DNA of 64,000 nt, from contig CAIOHR010000370.1 in the NCBI GenBank assembly GCA_903858115.1, forward strand, positions 1 to 64,000, in the 5' to 3' direction. The DNA is from an uncultured Pirellula sp. (GTDB taxonomy: Bacteria > Planctomycetota > Planctomycetia > Pirellulales > Pirellulaceae). The position numbers and the translations under genes are program-made. Below, in pieces: positions 17,213-25,213 of this stretch (within the stretch, counting starts at the first letter, position 1; each line of letters begins with the position of its first letter). The notes under the pieces are model-generated. The model was not told the DNA's origin. It did no database searches and saw nothing but the letters and a program-made list of their open reading frames with translations.

Positions 17213-18148
17213 TTAAGCATCAGCCATGTCTTTGGCATGATACGAACTTCGAACGAACGGTCCCGAAGCCACTTTTTTGAAGCCCATACCCTTCGCCAAG
17301 AGTCGCAACTCTTCAAACTCCTCGGGTGGTACGTAACGTTCCACAGGTAGATACTTCGGACCAGGCTGCAAGTATTGCCCTAACGTCAAGAAGTCACAAT
17401 CATGGCTTCGCAAATCGGCTAAGCAATCCATGAGCTCATCTCTTGTCTCACCAAGACCGAGCATCAACCCACTCTTCGTCTTGATCGATGGGTTCTTTCG
17501 TTTGATATACGCAAGCAATTCGAGGGTCCAGTTGTACTCGCTTTTGGGACCACGCACTTTTCGATAGAGCCGAGGGACCGTCTCCATGTTATGGTTGAAA
17601 ACTTCAGGAGCCGATTCGATCACCCGATCCAATCCATGTTTGTGGCGAACGAAGTCTGGTGTCAAAACCTCGATGGTTGCGCCCGTTTTCTCGCGCACGG
17701 CGATCACGCACTGATAAAAATGATCTCCTCCTCCGTCGGGCAAATCATCTCGCGTGACCGATGTGATCACCACATGTTTCAACCCGAGGCGAAATGCTGC
17801 CTCAGCAACGCGGGTAGGTTCGTCCAGTTCAAGATCCTCTGGTTTGCCTCGCTGGACGGCACAAAAGCCGCAGGGACGTGTGCAAACGTTTCCCAAAATC
17901 ATGAAGGTCGCTGTCTTTTGAGCGTAGCACTCCATCCGATTCGGGCATTTTGCATTCTCGCAAACGGTCTCCAGTCGAAGCTCGTCGAGAATCCCCGAGG
18001 TGAACCGGTTCTCATTACCCTTCGGAACTTCCCGCTTGAGCCAGGGCGGCAATCGACGGCTTGGTTCAAACGTTGGGGCAGTCATACAACCGATCGATGC
18101 CGAGTTCGGATCCGATGACTCAGGGTTTTGAATTACAGGGAGTTCCAT
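17213..18148 (-). CDS. lipA: Lipoyl synthase
   Basis: A 311-residue radical SAM enzyme. Both iron-sulfur sites are visible: the auxiliary cluster motif CENAKCPNRMEC (C-x4-C-x5-C) and the radical SAM motif CTRPCGFC (C-x3-C-x2-C). Later segments HNMETVPRLYRKVRG, GLMLGLGET and LTLGQYLQPG are invariant in LipA, and SSYHAKD closes the protein. It inserts two sulfurs into octanoyl groups on lipoyl domains of pyruvate and 2-oxoglutarate dehydrogenases and the glycine cleavage H protein. The annotated start at 18148 gives about 20 extra residues over the ATG at residue 22. No lipB is nearby. Confidence 0.96.
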   Translation of the reverse strand: MELPVIQNPESSDPNSASIGCMTAPTFEPSRRLPPWLKREVPKGNENRFTSGILDELRLETVCENAKCPNRMECYAQKTATFMILGNVCTRPCGFCAVQRGKPEDLELDEPTRVAEAAFRLGLKHVVITSVTRDDLPDGGGDHFYQCVIAVREKTGATIEVLTPDFVRHKHGLDRVIESAPEVFNHNMETVPRLYRKVRGPKSEYNWTLELLAYIKRKNPSIKTKSGLMLGLGETRDELMDCLADLRSHDCDFLTLGQYLQPGPKYLPVERYVPPEEFEELRLLAKGMGFKKVASGPFVRSSYHAKDMADA

Positions 18149-18300
18149 GCAACCGTAGGTGGGAAATGTTTCGAGTTCACTTCATGCGCAATTCGAAATC
18201 AACAAGGATTGTGATTCGAAAATGCACTGCTTGCGAGTGATAAACCGCTTTGGCCACTCCCGCATTATGACTTTAACAGCATGACGTTATTTTGCTAGTG

Positions 18301-19458
18301 TCAGCGTACAAAGAATGGCACCGGGGGCAAAAAGGCATGCTGCAGATAAAATACCGTGGCTCCTTCCCAAGAAGTAAACTTAGCGAGATACAAAACCCCA
18401 ATGTAGGTCAAAATCACAGCGATTTGAGGCATCCACGCGACATACCGCCAGAGCCAAAACGCCCGATTCGTCAAGCTTTGGCTCCGCCTCCAGGCCCAGC
18501 CAACAACCAGCTTCGCAGGAAACATAAAGAAAACGAAGAACAAGGTCAGCATCCACTCGAGTTCCTCTGGAATTCGCTCAATTCTCAACAGGTAGAGGGG
18601 TGTCGCGAACAGGAATAGCACAAAGATCCCCCAAGCGGCCGACCAAGGGGCACGCTGCATTCCGTGCCTTACCGCCTTCACATCGAATAAAGACCTAACC
18701 GAACGTTGGTTTCCGAAGTGCGTCTGCAAAAAAGGCAAAAGGGACAATACCCAAACCATCAACAGCACTCCAACCGCCCCGAGAAGGCCTTTCCCTGGAT
18801 TGGGTTGCCCACTCACGGCGATGATCATCATCGTTCCCGGGATCAATAACCATACGATAGCTCCCAATGCAGCAAAGAATCCCAACCAAAGCAACGTTGG
18901 CAATCGAAGCGAAACGACGAAGTTCCAAAGCCGATCTTCCGCATCCTGCCAAGTCGATAGCCGCCAAAAGCGCTTCAAGAAAAAGATAGGTGCAGGCCAC
19001 GCGAAGTGCCGTAGCTTGCCGCCTCGGAAAATGGCCCAGGATATCCAAGCGATCCACCCTAACGCAATGACACGAGCCGCAAACCGAAGCTGCCTTGCGC
19101 GATCACCACCTGGTTCGATCAACTCCGTTGTATAAGCGACGTCCGCAATGTACCACACAGGAAGCCATGACAATGCGATACACCCAAGCGCGATGACGAT
19201 TCGTCGCGCTACCACAGTTCCTGGAATGCACTCACGCCATGGCAAGTTACGCGAAACACGCGACGAACACTCGATCATGTAGCCAAGCGTTGCAAACTGC
19301 AAAACAGGTATCGTCGCGATCAAACTCAGCAAGACAACTAGACAACCATAAGACCAAACGGCGCGGATTGGGAAAGATGCACGCTTGATCCAGTTCAATA
19401 GAACACCTCGAAGCATCCAGTAGCGAGTTCGAATTGCAAGATAACCGGCCCAAAACAA
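18301..19458 (-). CDS. Multi-pass membrane protein, hypothetical
   Basis: About 385 residues with six to eight hydrophobic helices. Clear ones are CLVVLLSLIATIPVLQF, IVIALGCIALSWLPVWYIA, LGFFAALGAIVWLLIPG, GAVGVLLMVWVLSLLPFL and the C-terminal MPQIAVILTYIGVLYLA. Between them are basic loops such as RTRYWMLR and KRFWRLSTWQDAEDR. I do not recognise the family; similar proteins occur in planctomycetes, some labelled DUF4013. The TTG start at 19458 has no ribosome site and the ATG at 19416 is an alternative. It lies alone, 152 bases after the lipA start region and 175 bases before the CsrA-fusion gene end. Confidence 0.7.
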   Translation of the reverse strand: MFWAGYLAIRTRYWMLRGVLLNWIKRASFPIRAVWSYGCLVVLLSLIATIPVLQFATLGYMIECSSRVSRNLPWRECIPGTVVARRIVIALGCIALSWLPVWYIADVAYTTELIEPGGDRARQLRFAARVIALGWIAWISWAIFRGGKLRHFAWPAPIFFLKRFWRLSTWQDAEDRLWNFVVSLRLPTLLWLGFFAALGAIVWLLIPGTMMIIAVSGQPNPGKGLLGAVGVLLMVWVLSLLPFLQTHFGNQRSVRSLFDVKAVRHGMQRAPWSAAWGIFVLFLFATPLYLLRIERIPEELEWMLTLFFVFFMFPAKLVVGWAWRRSQSLTNRAFWLWRYVAWMPQIAVILTYIGVLYLAKFTSWEGATVFYLQHAFLPPVPFFVR

Positions 19459-19515
19459 AGTATTCGATCACAAGCCGAAGGCAACTGGGCGCTAATGGCT
19501 CGTTGATTTGATCTC

Positions 19516-19529
19516 AACCCGAAGCGTGA
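19516..19529 (+). repeat. Half copy of the AACCCGAAGCGTGA element
   Basis: AACCCGAAGCGTGA is identical to the left arm of the inverted repeat at 25120-25180. No matching right arm is found, but the following bases resemble the sequence beyond the other copy, so this is probably a decayed copy. Confidence 0.6.
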
Positions 19530-19633
19530 CGGACTGTCGCATGAATCCCTTTGCCTTGCGGCAGAATAGCTCATTCGGAACAGCCGCCAAAATCTTGGAA
19601 AAACTTTTCGCTTAATCCACAGGCCGATTTCGA

Positions 19634-20425
19634 TTAACGGTTTTCGACGCCACTCAAGCCTAATGCGAATTGAACATGACTTAGAACTGCTGAAAAATCC
19701 CAAGGCTGCAGGATCCAGCCGTCGAACAAACTGCCATCGAACGATAGTCCAAAAAGCGACGGAGTAAACTTGGAAACGCAAATAACACACAGAGATTTAT
19801 TGGAATCCATAGACCGCAAAGATCGAAGAACCAATCCAGTATTCGTGCACTGATCAGCGTCGAGTATCACACAATCGACTTCGGAAAAGTCAATCGTACG
19901 AAACGCCAGTTCAGCACTATCGATACTTTGCAGTTTCCCGAGGCGATTCTCGACGATCCGCAGATCGTCCTCAATCGCAGCTTGGACGTGTCCCACAAAC
20001 AAAATTTGTACGTCATGCGGAGTGGCATCATAGTGGTAAAAGTATGCTGACTCCGCAACTCCTGATTCCAAGGAACACGGCCGATCGATTGCATTCAGTT
20101 GTAGCAATATCGATTCAAAAAGCCGGTCTGCCTCTTCGGTCTGTTCGTTGTTACGAAGCAACTGAACTTTCGATAGATCTACCCGAAGCTTTTCCAGTTT
20201 TGCAGCGTCGCGATTGGAGGAATGGCGATATTCGATATGCGAACTTGAAGAGGAATCGTTGTCCGTATCGCTTTGGGTCGCAACTTCGCCCCGCACGATT
20301 GCGATATTCTCCGGTGCCTCAATGCCGACCTTGGCAACGCGACCGTTGATGCTCAGCATCCGCACCACGATCCCGCAAGATGGAAAAACTATCGACTGTT
20401 CTGCTCGACGACCCAAGATCAACAT
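19634..20425 (-). CDS. CsrA domain fused to a degenerate receiver domain
   Basis: A 263-residue protein. Residues 1-50 are a CsrA domain: MLILGRRAEQSIVF, the core KVGIEAPENIAI, and Arg45 in VRGEV at the place of CsrA Arg44, which contacts the GGA of target RNA. A polar linker with a serine run and a predicted helix (51-130) follows. Residues 138-257 look like a CheY-type receiver: VQILFVG, then VDCVILDAD with Asp189 at the phospho-acceptor place, CVICVS, and WILQPWDFSAV. The acidic pair is replaced by Gly-His (145-146) and the conserved lysine by Gln240, so phosphorylation is doubtful. CsrA proteins repress translation of mRNAs. AAGGGT about nine bases ahead supports ATG 20425. Confidence 0.8.
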   Translation of the reverse strand: MLILGRRAEQSIVFPSCGIVVRMLSINGRVAKVGIEAPENIAIVRGEVATQSDTDNDSSSSSHIEYRHSSNRDAAKLEKLRVDLSKVQLLRNNEQTEEADRLFESILLQLNAIDRPCSLESGVAESAYFYHYDATPHDVQILFVGHVQAAIEDDLRIVENRLGKLQSIDSAELAFRTIDFSEVDCVILDADQCTNTGLVLRSLRSMDSNKSLCVICVSKFTPSLFGLSFDGSLFDGWILQPWDFSAVLSHVQFALGLSGVENR

Positions 20426-20586
20426 AGCGTGTACCCTTGAATGAAATAGTTGTGTGTTTTATTGATTCACTGATAGCCACAACATATCACATTCGCATCT
20501 GATTGTGTCTCACCGGAACAACGCAAAAAACGATTTTGCGAATGCTAGCTAAGACCGAGCTATGTACGTTTGGAATGTCTTCTACA

Positions 20587-21888
20587 TTAACGTGCGAGAG
20601 CGCCGCTAATCGGCTTGATTCGCTTCTTGCCTGAGAAGTCAGTTTCAACTAGATACCGAAGATCGGCAAACTCAAATGGTGCCGACGCGGTGGGCAATGC
20701 ATCAGAATGATCAGCATCCCATGATACGTGGACGAAGTCTTCCAGGCCTCGACCTGGTTTTGTTCCATCTTTGGCTCCATCGCCCACCACAATGTTCCCG
20801 GCAATCGTCACTCCTTTCTTACCGTTCGGGAAATTCATTGCATTCTTGTCCCGCGAGTACAGAACATTGTTTGCCAAGATCATTCCTTGCCGTGAGTCCC
20901 ATGAACTGCCACTAAAGGCGTGGCTCGCGTTGATAATCGTATTGTGAAGCACTTGTAGGTTTAATGATTTGCCTTGATGGTCTGTGCTCGCAAAGCCGGC
21001 TCCTTTGGCGTTCATGAGAACATTGTTTCGAACGATGGCTTCGCCCTGGACTTGCATCGCATGGTCGTCGCTTCGGCGGCAAAGATTCCGTTCGATGATG
21101 TTGACCGGCTTGCCTGCGGTGCCATACACCGTGATACAAGGGTAATGCGTGTCGTGAACGTTGTTCTCGGCAATGAGGTTTCCCCAAGAGCCTTGTTTGA
21201 CTTCGATCCCGTCCCCTTGATCACCAAAGCAATCGTGAATGTGATTCAACGCGATTATACTCTCGCTCATGATGTGCTCACCATTGTTCGCACCGAGATA
21301 CATCCCTTCCCCGTGTCCACCTCCATGATGGTTGTGGTTGCGAGTGAGAAAGAGGCGTCGCGTGTTGGCGCTGTTTGCGCTCAAGTTTACATTGGCAGTA
21401 TGATGAATGTGGCATCGATCGATCCAGACATCGCTGCATTGCCCCAGTCGCAGCCCATGACTCCCTCCCGTAATCTCCACACCTCGCAAGCAAAGATACT
21501 TCACTGGGCCGCCTTGCCCGATATTCACCACATTCTGCCTGGCATCTGGACGTGTGATGACGACTTGTGCTCCTTCCTCGGCAACAATCCAGATGGGAGC
21601 ACCGGCGGTACCACTAATTTGAATATCCCACATTCGAGGGATGCTGTAGGTACCCGCGGAAATCTGCAGTTGATCGCCTGGCTGCAATGCGGCTACCGCT
21701 TTCACGAGTGAGTCGCCGTTGGTACATGTGTGTTTGATGACACGAATTGGGACAATGCCAGCCCATTCGGGCGCATAGCGACTGTCGTCCGCCACCAAGG
21801 CAGCTGCCGGCGTTGTTAGCAACGATAGAAAAAAGAGCACGCAAGAGTGTAACCGAGAAAGATCGACGCTTCGAATAACGTTTTGCAT
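20587..21888 (-). CDS. Secreted right-handed parallel beta-helix protein
   Basis: About 433 residues from ATG 21888, which begins MQNVIRSVDLSRLHSCVLFF and gives a signal peptide ending near TTPAAALVA. An ATG at 22005 overlaps the sulfatase stop (ATGA) and would add 39 residues before the signal, which I judge less likely. The body has regular short beta repeats: VKYLCLRGVEITGGSHGLRL, DVWIDRCHIHHTANVNL, RLFLTRNHNHHGG, IIALNHIHDCFGDQGDG and NLIAENNVHDT. This is the pectate-lyase/chondroitinase-B fold (polysaccharide lyase family 6-like). It may cleave or bind an acidic polysaccharide outside the cell. The neighbouring sulfatase fits sulfated polysaccharide breakdown. Confidence 0.82.
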   Translation of the reverse strand: MQNVIRSVDLSRLHSCVLFFLSLLTTPAAALVADDSRYAPEWAGIVPIRVIKHTCTNGDSLVKAVAALQPGDQLQISAGTYSIPRMWDIQISGTAGAPIWIVAEEGAQVVITRPDARQNVVNIGQGGPVKYLCLRGVEITGGSHGLRLGQCSDVWIDRCHIHHTANVNLSANSANTRRLFLTRNHNHHGGGHGEGMYLGANNGEHIMSESIIALNHIHDCFGDQGDGIEVKQGSWGNLIAENNVHDTHYPCITVYGTAGKPVNIIERNLCRRSDDHAMQVQGEAIVRNNVLMNAKGAGFASTDHQGKSLNLQVLHNTIINASHAFSGSSWDSRQGMILANNVLYSRDKNAMNFPNGKKGVTIAGNIVVGDGAKDGTKPGRGLEDFVHVSWDADHSDALPTASAPFEFADLRYLVETDFSGKKRIKPISGALAR

Positions 21889-22001
21889 AGGATTCTTTTC
21901 AACAATGATGTGGATCGCTCCGCCCATCCATCGAACTATGTAATGGACCGATCCGCCGATCCCCACCATCGTAATACAAAATAGACGTTCGCCAGCGACC
22001 G

Positions 22002-23492
22002 TCATTTTTTCTTTTTCTTTCCGTCCCCCATTGGACGGTCTAAAGCTATCGTACTGGCGTCGTACGCAGGATTCGGTTTCTCAGGAATCAACGCATTGGT
22101 TGATTTGCACCAAGCGAGGAGATCATTGAGAAGTTCGTCGCTTTTGGCAGGCAGGATGTTGGCCAAGTTGTTTCGCTCGCCAAGGTCTTCTGCGAGATGG
22201 TATAGTTCCACGGCGTTGTTGGATGAGAGTTTATCTCGCCCACCATCGAGTTGCCATTCTTCATGAAACAAGTGCAATTTCCAATCACCCTTGTGAATCA
22301 CGCTTACTGGGCGGGACCGAAATCCAGTCCGAGCATCCAGTTCGCGACCTCGAATCACGGGTTTGTCGAGATATCCGGGAAAGTGCCAGTAGATCGCGTC
22401 CCGCTGTAGTTCATCTTCACCCTTCAACAACGGAATCAAGCTTTCGCCATCGAGCACTTTGCTCTTTGGCTGCGATACACCGGCGGCAGCCAAAAAGGTT
22501 GGAAACAAATCGACGTTGATGACTGGCACATCGCATTTCGTTCCAGGTTTGGTCACGCCGGGCCAACGAACGAGGAATGGCTCACGTACCCCACCTTCGT
22601 AGTAGCAGCCCTTGTTACCGCGCAATGGTTCCTGAGAGCTTTGTTGCGTACCACCATTGTCGCTTGTGAAGACAAGCAATGTGTTGTTCTCCAGGTTGAG
22701 TTCTCGAAGCTTCTCCAGCAATAGGCCAACACTTGCATCGAGATCATACGTACATGCCGCATACAACGGATTGCTATGCTGCGAGCCCGGTTGCTTGGCA
22801 CGAAACTTCTCGAGTGATTCCTTCTGTCCCTGCAAGGGAGTGTGAATCGCGTGATGTGCAAGGTAGCAAAAGAAGGGCTTTTCGCGATTTGCCGCCATGA
22901 ATTCGCAGGCTTTGCGAGTCAGCGTAAAGACACCCTTTGGATCGGACGGTGGTCCACTTTTATTTCCCTCCGTCCCTTCTTTTTCCTCGTTCTCGCCGAA
23001 CGAATCGAACGAAACATCGAATCCTTGCTGTGTCGGTAGTGCTCCATCCTTACCCGCTAGATGCCATTTCCCAAAATGCCCTGTGATATATCCCACCTGC
23101 TTCAGAGCCTCTGCCATGGTGACGGTCTCTCTCGATAATCCGTTTTTGTTCGGGATGGGAATGAGTCTCTGCGCAGCCTTATTCCCTCGATCGGTGTCAC
23201 CCACTGCATAAACATGATGACGCGGTGTGTAGGTGCCGGAAAGCAGGCAGGCTCGGCTCGGTGCGCAATTACCAGCAGCAGCATATCCTGCGGTGAAAAT
23301 CATTCCCTCTTTTGCAAGCTTGTCGAGGTTCGGCGTTTCGTGGAAATCGCTACCTTGATAGCCGACGTCTTTCCAACCGAGATCGTCTGCGAAGATGAGA
23401 ACGATATTGGGCTTCGTCCTTACGTCAGCGGCATGAACCGTTGTCCATGAAGCGAGTAGCATGGCGATAGCAATAGAAAAGTAATGGTTCAT
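22002..23492 (-). CDS. Secreted sulfatase (formylglycine type)
   Basis: 496 residues from ATG 23492. MNHYFSIAIAMLLASWTTVHA is a signal peptide, then KPNIVLIFADDLGWKDVGY gives the first metal aspartates. The modified cysteine is Cys76 in NCAPSRACLLSG, the CxPSR motif that formylglycine-generating enzyme converts. GHFGKWHL and HHAIHTPL supply further active-site residues, and FTSDNGG is the second metal site. The C-terminal run of lysines is odd but short. Sulfatases remove sulfate esters, here probably from algal polysaccharide, in the periplasm or outside. The reading frame upstream to 23699 is not its coding sequence: that stretch encodes a second sulfatase tail in another frame. Confidence 0.93.
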   Translation of the reverse strand: MNHYFSIAIAMLLASWTTVHAADVRTKPNIVLIFADDLGWKDVGYQGSDFHETPNLDKLAKEGMIFTAGYAAAGNCAPSRACLLSGTYTPRHHVYAVGDTDRGNKAAQRLIPIPNKNGLSRETVTMAEALKQVGYITGHFGKWHLAGKDGALPTQQGFDVSFDSFGENEEKEGTEGNKSGPPSDPKGVFTLTRKACEFMAANREKPFFCYLAHHAIHTPLQGQKESLEKFRAKQPGSQHSNPLYAACTYDLDASVGLLLEKLRELNLENNTLLVFTSDNGGTQQSSQEPLRGNKGCYYEGGVREPFLVRWPGVTKPGTKCDVPVINVDLFPTFLAAAGVSQPKSKVLDGESLIPLLKGEDELQRDAIYWHFPGYLDKPVIRGRELDARTGFRSRPVSVIHKGDWKLHLFHEEWQLDGGRDKLSSNNAVELYHLAEDLGERNNLANILPAKSDELLNDLLAWCKSTNALIPEKPNPAYDASTIALDRPMGDGKKKKK

Positions 23493-23523
23493 GTTTAAGC
23501 TTTGGTAAAAGGTGTAGTGGAAC

Positions 23524-23760
23524 TCATGCTTGGTTTCGAACAACGTAGCTATCGCGATTGGCGAATGGGCGGAAGCTGCGTTGCAAGCAGAGTGCGAGTT
23601 TCTTAAGTGTTGCTGTGTGTTGCGGGTCGGTAGCGAGATTCGTGTATTCCCGGGGATCTGCATCGTGATCGTAAAGCTCGATACCATTCCGTCCTTCATC
23701 CCACTCCGTGCAACGCCAGCGAGCCGTTCGTACGCTTCTGCCCCCCGCGCATCGGAAGTC
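23524..23760 (-). pseudogene. Remnant of a second sulfatase, C-terminal end only
   Basis: In the frame ending at TGA 23524-23526 the minus strand encodes about 78 residues typical of a sulfatase C-terminus. They include [17 protein letters not shown], then [19 protein letters not shown] and the end DSYVVRNQA. The ELYDxxxDPxExxNLA pattern is conserved near the end of many sulfatases, mostly the iduronate-2-sulfatase-like group. No ATG, GTG or TTG start lies in this frame, and the sequence breaks off at the serB stop (23768). It is therefore a truncated, untranslated fossil that fills the gap between serB and the intact sulfatase. Confidence 0.82.
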
Positions 23761-23767
23761 TGTGTTG

Positions 23768-25006
23768 CTACGAATGCAAATCTCTGTCGCGGACTCCGAG
23801 TAGATAAAGGACGGCGTCGAGTCCCATGTTGGAGACTCGATGTTCCGCCGTTTGTCTGACTACCGGTTTAGCGTGAAACGCGATCCCTAATCCGGCTCGT
23901 GCCAACATCGGAAGATCGTTCGCGCCGTCGCCGATCGCAATCAACTGCTTGCGATCTACACCTTCGTCGGCCGCCAATTGTTCTAGGAGCTCTGCTTTGC
24001 GTTTCGCGTTGACAATCGAACCAAGCACTTGTCCTGTCAATTTTCCATCGATAATCTCCAGTTCATTGGCATAGACATGATCGATCCCTAAACGTTCTTG
24101 CAAGTAGTGTCCAAAATACGTAAACCCTCCGGAGATGATCGCTGTGCGATATCCGAATCGACGCAGTGTAGATAGGAGAAGCTCTGCTCCTTCGGTCAGC
24201 TCCAACCGTGCTGCAATAGTCGGCAAAACCGATGCCGAAAGACCTGCCAACGAACTAACGCGTCTGCGAAGAGATTCGTCAAAATCCAACTCACCGCGCA
24301 TTGTCGCTTCGGTGATCGCGCTCACTTCATCACCAACACCTGCTTCCTTGGCTAATTCGTCAATCACCTCGGCTTGCAAGAGTGTCGAGTCCATATCGAG
24401 TGCCACGACACGACGTATGCGACGATAGGCATCATCGCGTTGCCAAGCGAGGTCGAGGTTGAGTTGGCTGGACAGCTCTAACAAACTCGCTTTCAACTGG
24501 ATCGCATCGCGAGGCTCTCCTCGCAGCGAAAACTCGACACAGGCCCGTGTCAACTTGTTGGTTTCCACTCGAGGAGGTCGTCCCGACAGGCGGGTGATTA
24601 CGTCAATGTTTAGCCCTTGGGAAGCGAGCATCTGGCTGACGGCAGCGAACTGTTCCGCGGTAACCGCTCGCGACAGCAGCGTTAGGATGAAGCGTGACTT
24701 CCCTTGATGACTGACCCAATCGTCATACTCGGTGTTCGAAATGCGTTTGTGTTTGCACTTCAAGCCGAGTTCATGGCCTCGCTCCTGCGCTTGTTCGATC
24801 ACGAGATCGGTATCGACGGAATGCGGGATGCGGATCAGCAATCCCAGTAGCAGCGATTGATGAATGACCGCTTGATTTACGTCGATAATCGAACAATGAA
24901 AGGAAGCAAGAAGTTCCGAAAGCGAAGCGGTTTGTCCAGGTCTATCTTCTCCGGTGAAGTGGAGAAGCATCAATGTGTCGACCGCGTTTTGAAGAGTTGT
25001 GTTCAT
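23768..25006 (-). CDS. serB: Phosphoserine phosphatase
   Basis: A 412-residue SerB of the long form. Residues 12-85 and 105-185 look like two ACT-like regulatory domains. The catalytic HAD domain starts with [11 protein letters not shown]; Asp204 is the nucleophile and Asp206 the acid/base. Further motifs are [11 protein letters not shown] and [14 protein letters not shown]. It removes phosphate from O-phosphoserine, the last step of serine synthesis. The start ATG 25006 gives [20 protein letters not shown], a complete first ACT-like domain. No other serine genes are near. Its end abuts the sulfatase remnant, so the rearrangement that truncated that gene met the serB terminus. Confidence 0.95.
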   Translation of the reverse strand: MNTTLQNAVDTLMLLHFTGEDRPGQTASLSELLASFHCSIIDVNQAVIHQSLLLGLLIRIPHSVDTDLVIEQAQERGHELGLKCKHKRISNTEYDDWVSHQGKSRFILTLLSRAVTAEQFAAVSQMLASQGLNIDVITRLSGRPPRVETNKLTRACVEFSLRGEPRDAIQLKASLLELSSQLNLDLAWQRDDAYRRIRRVVALDMDSTLLQAEVIDELAKEAGVGDEVSAITEATMRGELDFDESLRRRVSSLAGLSASVLPTIAARLELTEGAELLLSTLRRFGYRTAIISGGFTYFGHYLQERLGIDHVYANELEIIDGKLTGQVLGSIVNAKRKAELLEQLAADEGVDRKQLIAIGDGANDLPMLARAGLGIAFHAKPVVRQTAEHRVSNMGLDAVLYLLGVRDRDLHS

Positions 25007-25119
25007 ACGGAGTATCGTAGCGAACGAACTACTCTTTTCCGAGGCCTTTAGGGAATCCGCCGGGCAGAGAATCGGTCGCGTACCTGGCTGTTGTTTTATC
25101 CACGCTTTTGTTTTATCCC

Positions 25120-25180
25120 AACCCGAAGCGTGATCGAAGGATTCAGTCAGATTCTCTGTCCCTCGCTCACGCGACGGGTT
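25120..25180. repeat. Imperfect inverted repeat, REP-like
   Basis: Left arm 25120-25141 starts AACCCGAAGCGTGA and right arm 25159-25180 ends CACGCGACGGGTT; the 22-base arms match at 18 positions with a 17-base spacer. It lies between serB and the response regulator end. A 14-base exact match to the left arm is at 19516-19529. I recall similar elements in other planctomycete genomes. Confidence 0.65.
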
Positions 25181-25213
25181 ATGATGGATCCCTTGCCAGC
25201 CTCTACGCTCTGA

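Noticed and set aside
20974-21711. Long plus-strand open frame inside the beta-helix gene
   Set aside because: It is 245 codons long but antisense to clear beta-helix repeats and encodes no known fold.
21889-22005. Start of the beta-helix gene at 22005
   Set aside because: The overlap with the sulfatase stop is attractive, but 39 residues would precede the signal peptide. I keep 21888 and note the alternative.
23493-23699. N-terminal extension of the sulfatase gene to 23699
   Set aside because: The added residues are out of frame with a clear sulfatase C-terminal remnant on the same strand, and a standard signal peptide starts at ATG 23492.
23530-23859. Plus-strand open frame over the serB end
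   Set aside because: It is antisense to serB and the sulfatase remnant and encodes no recognisable protein.
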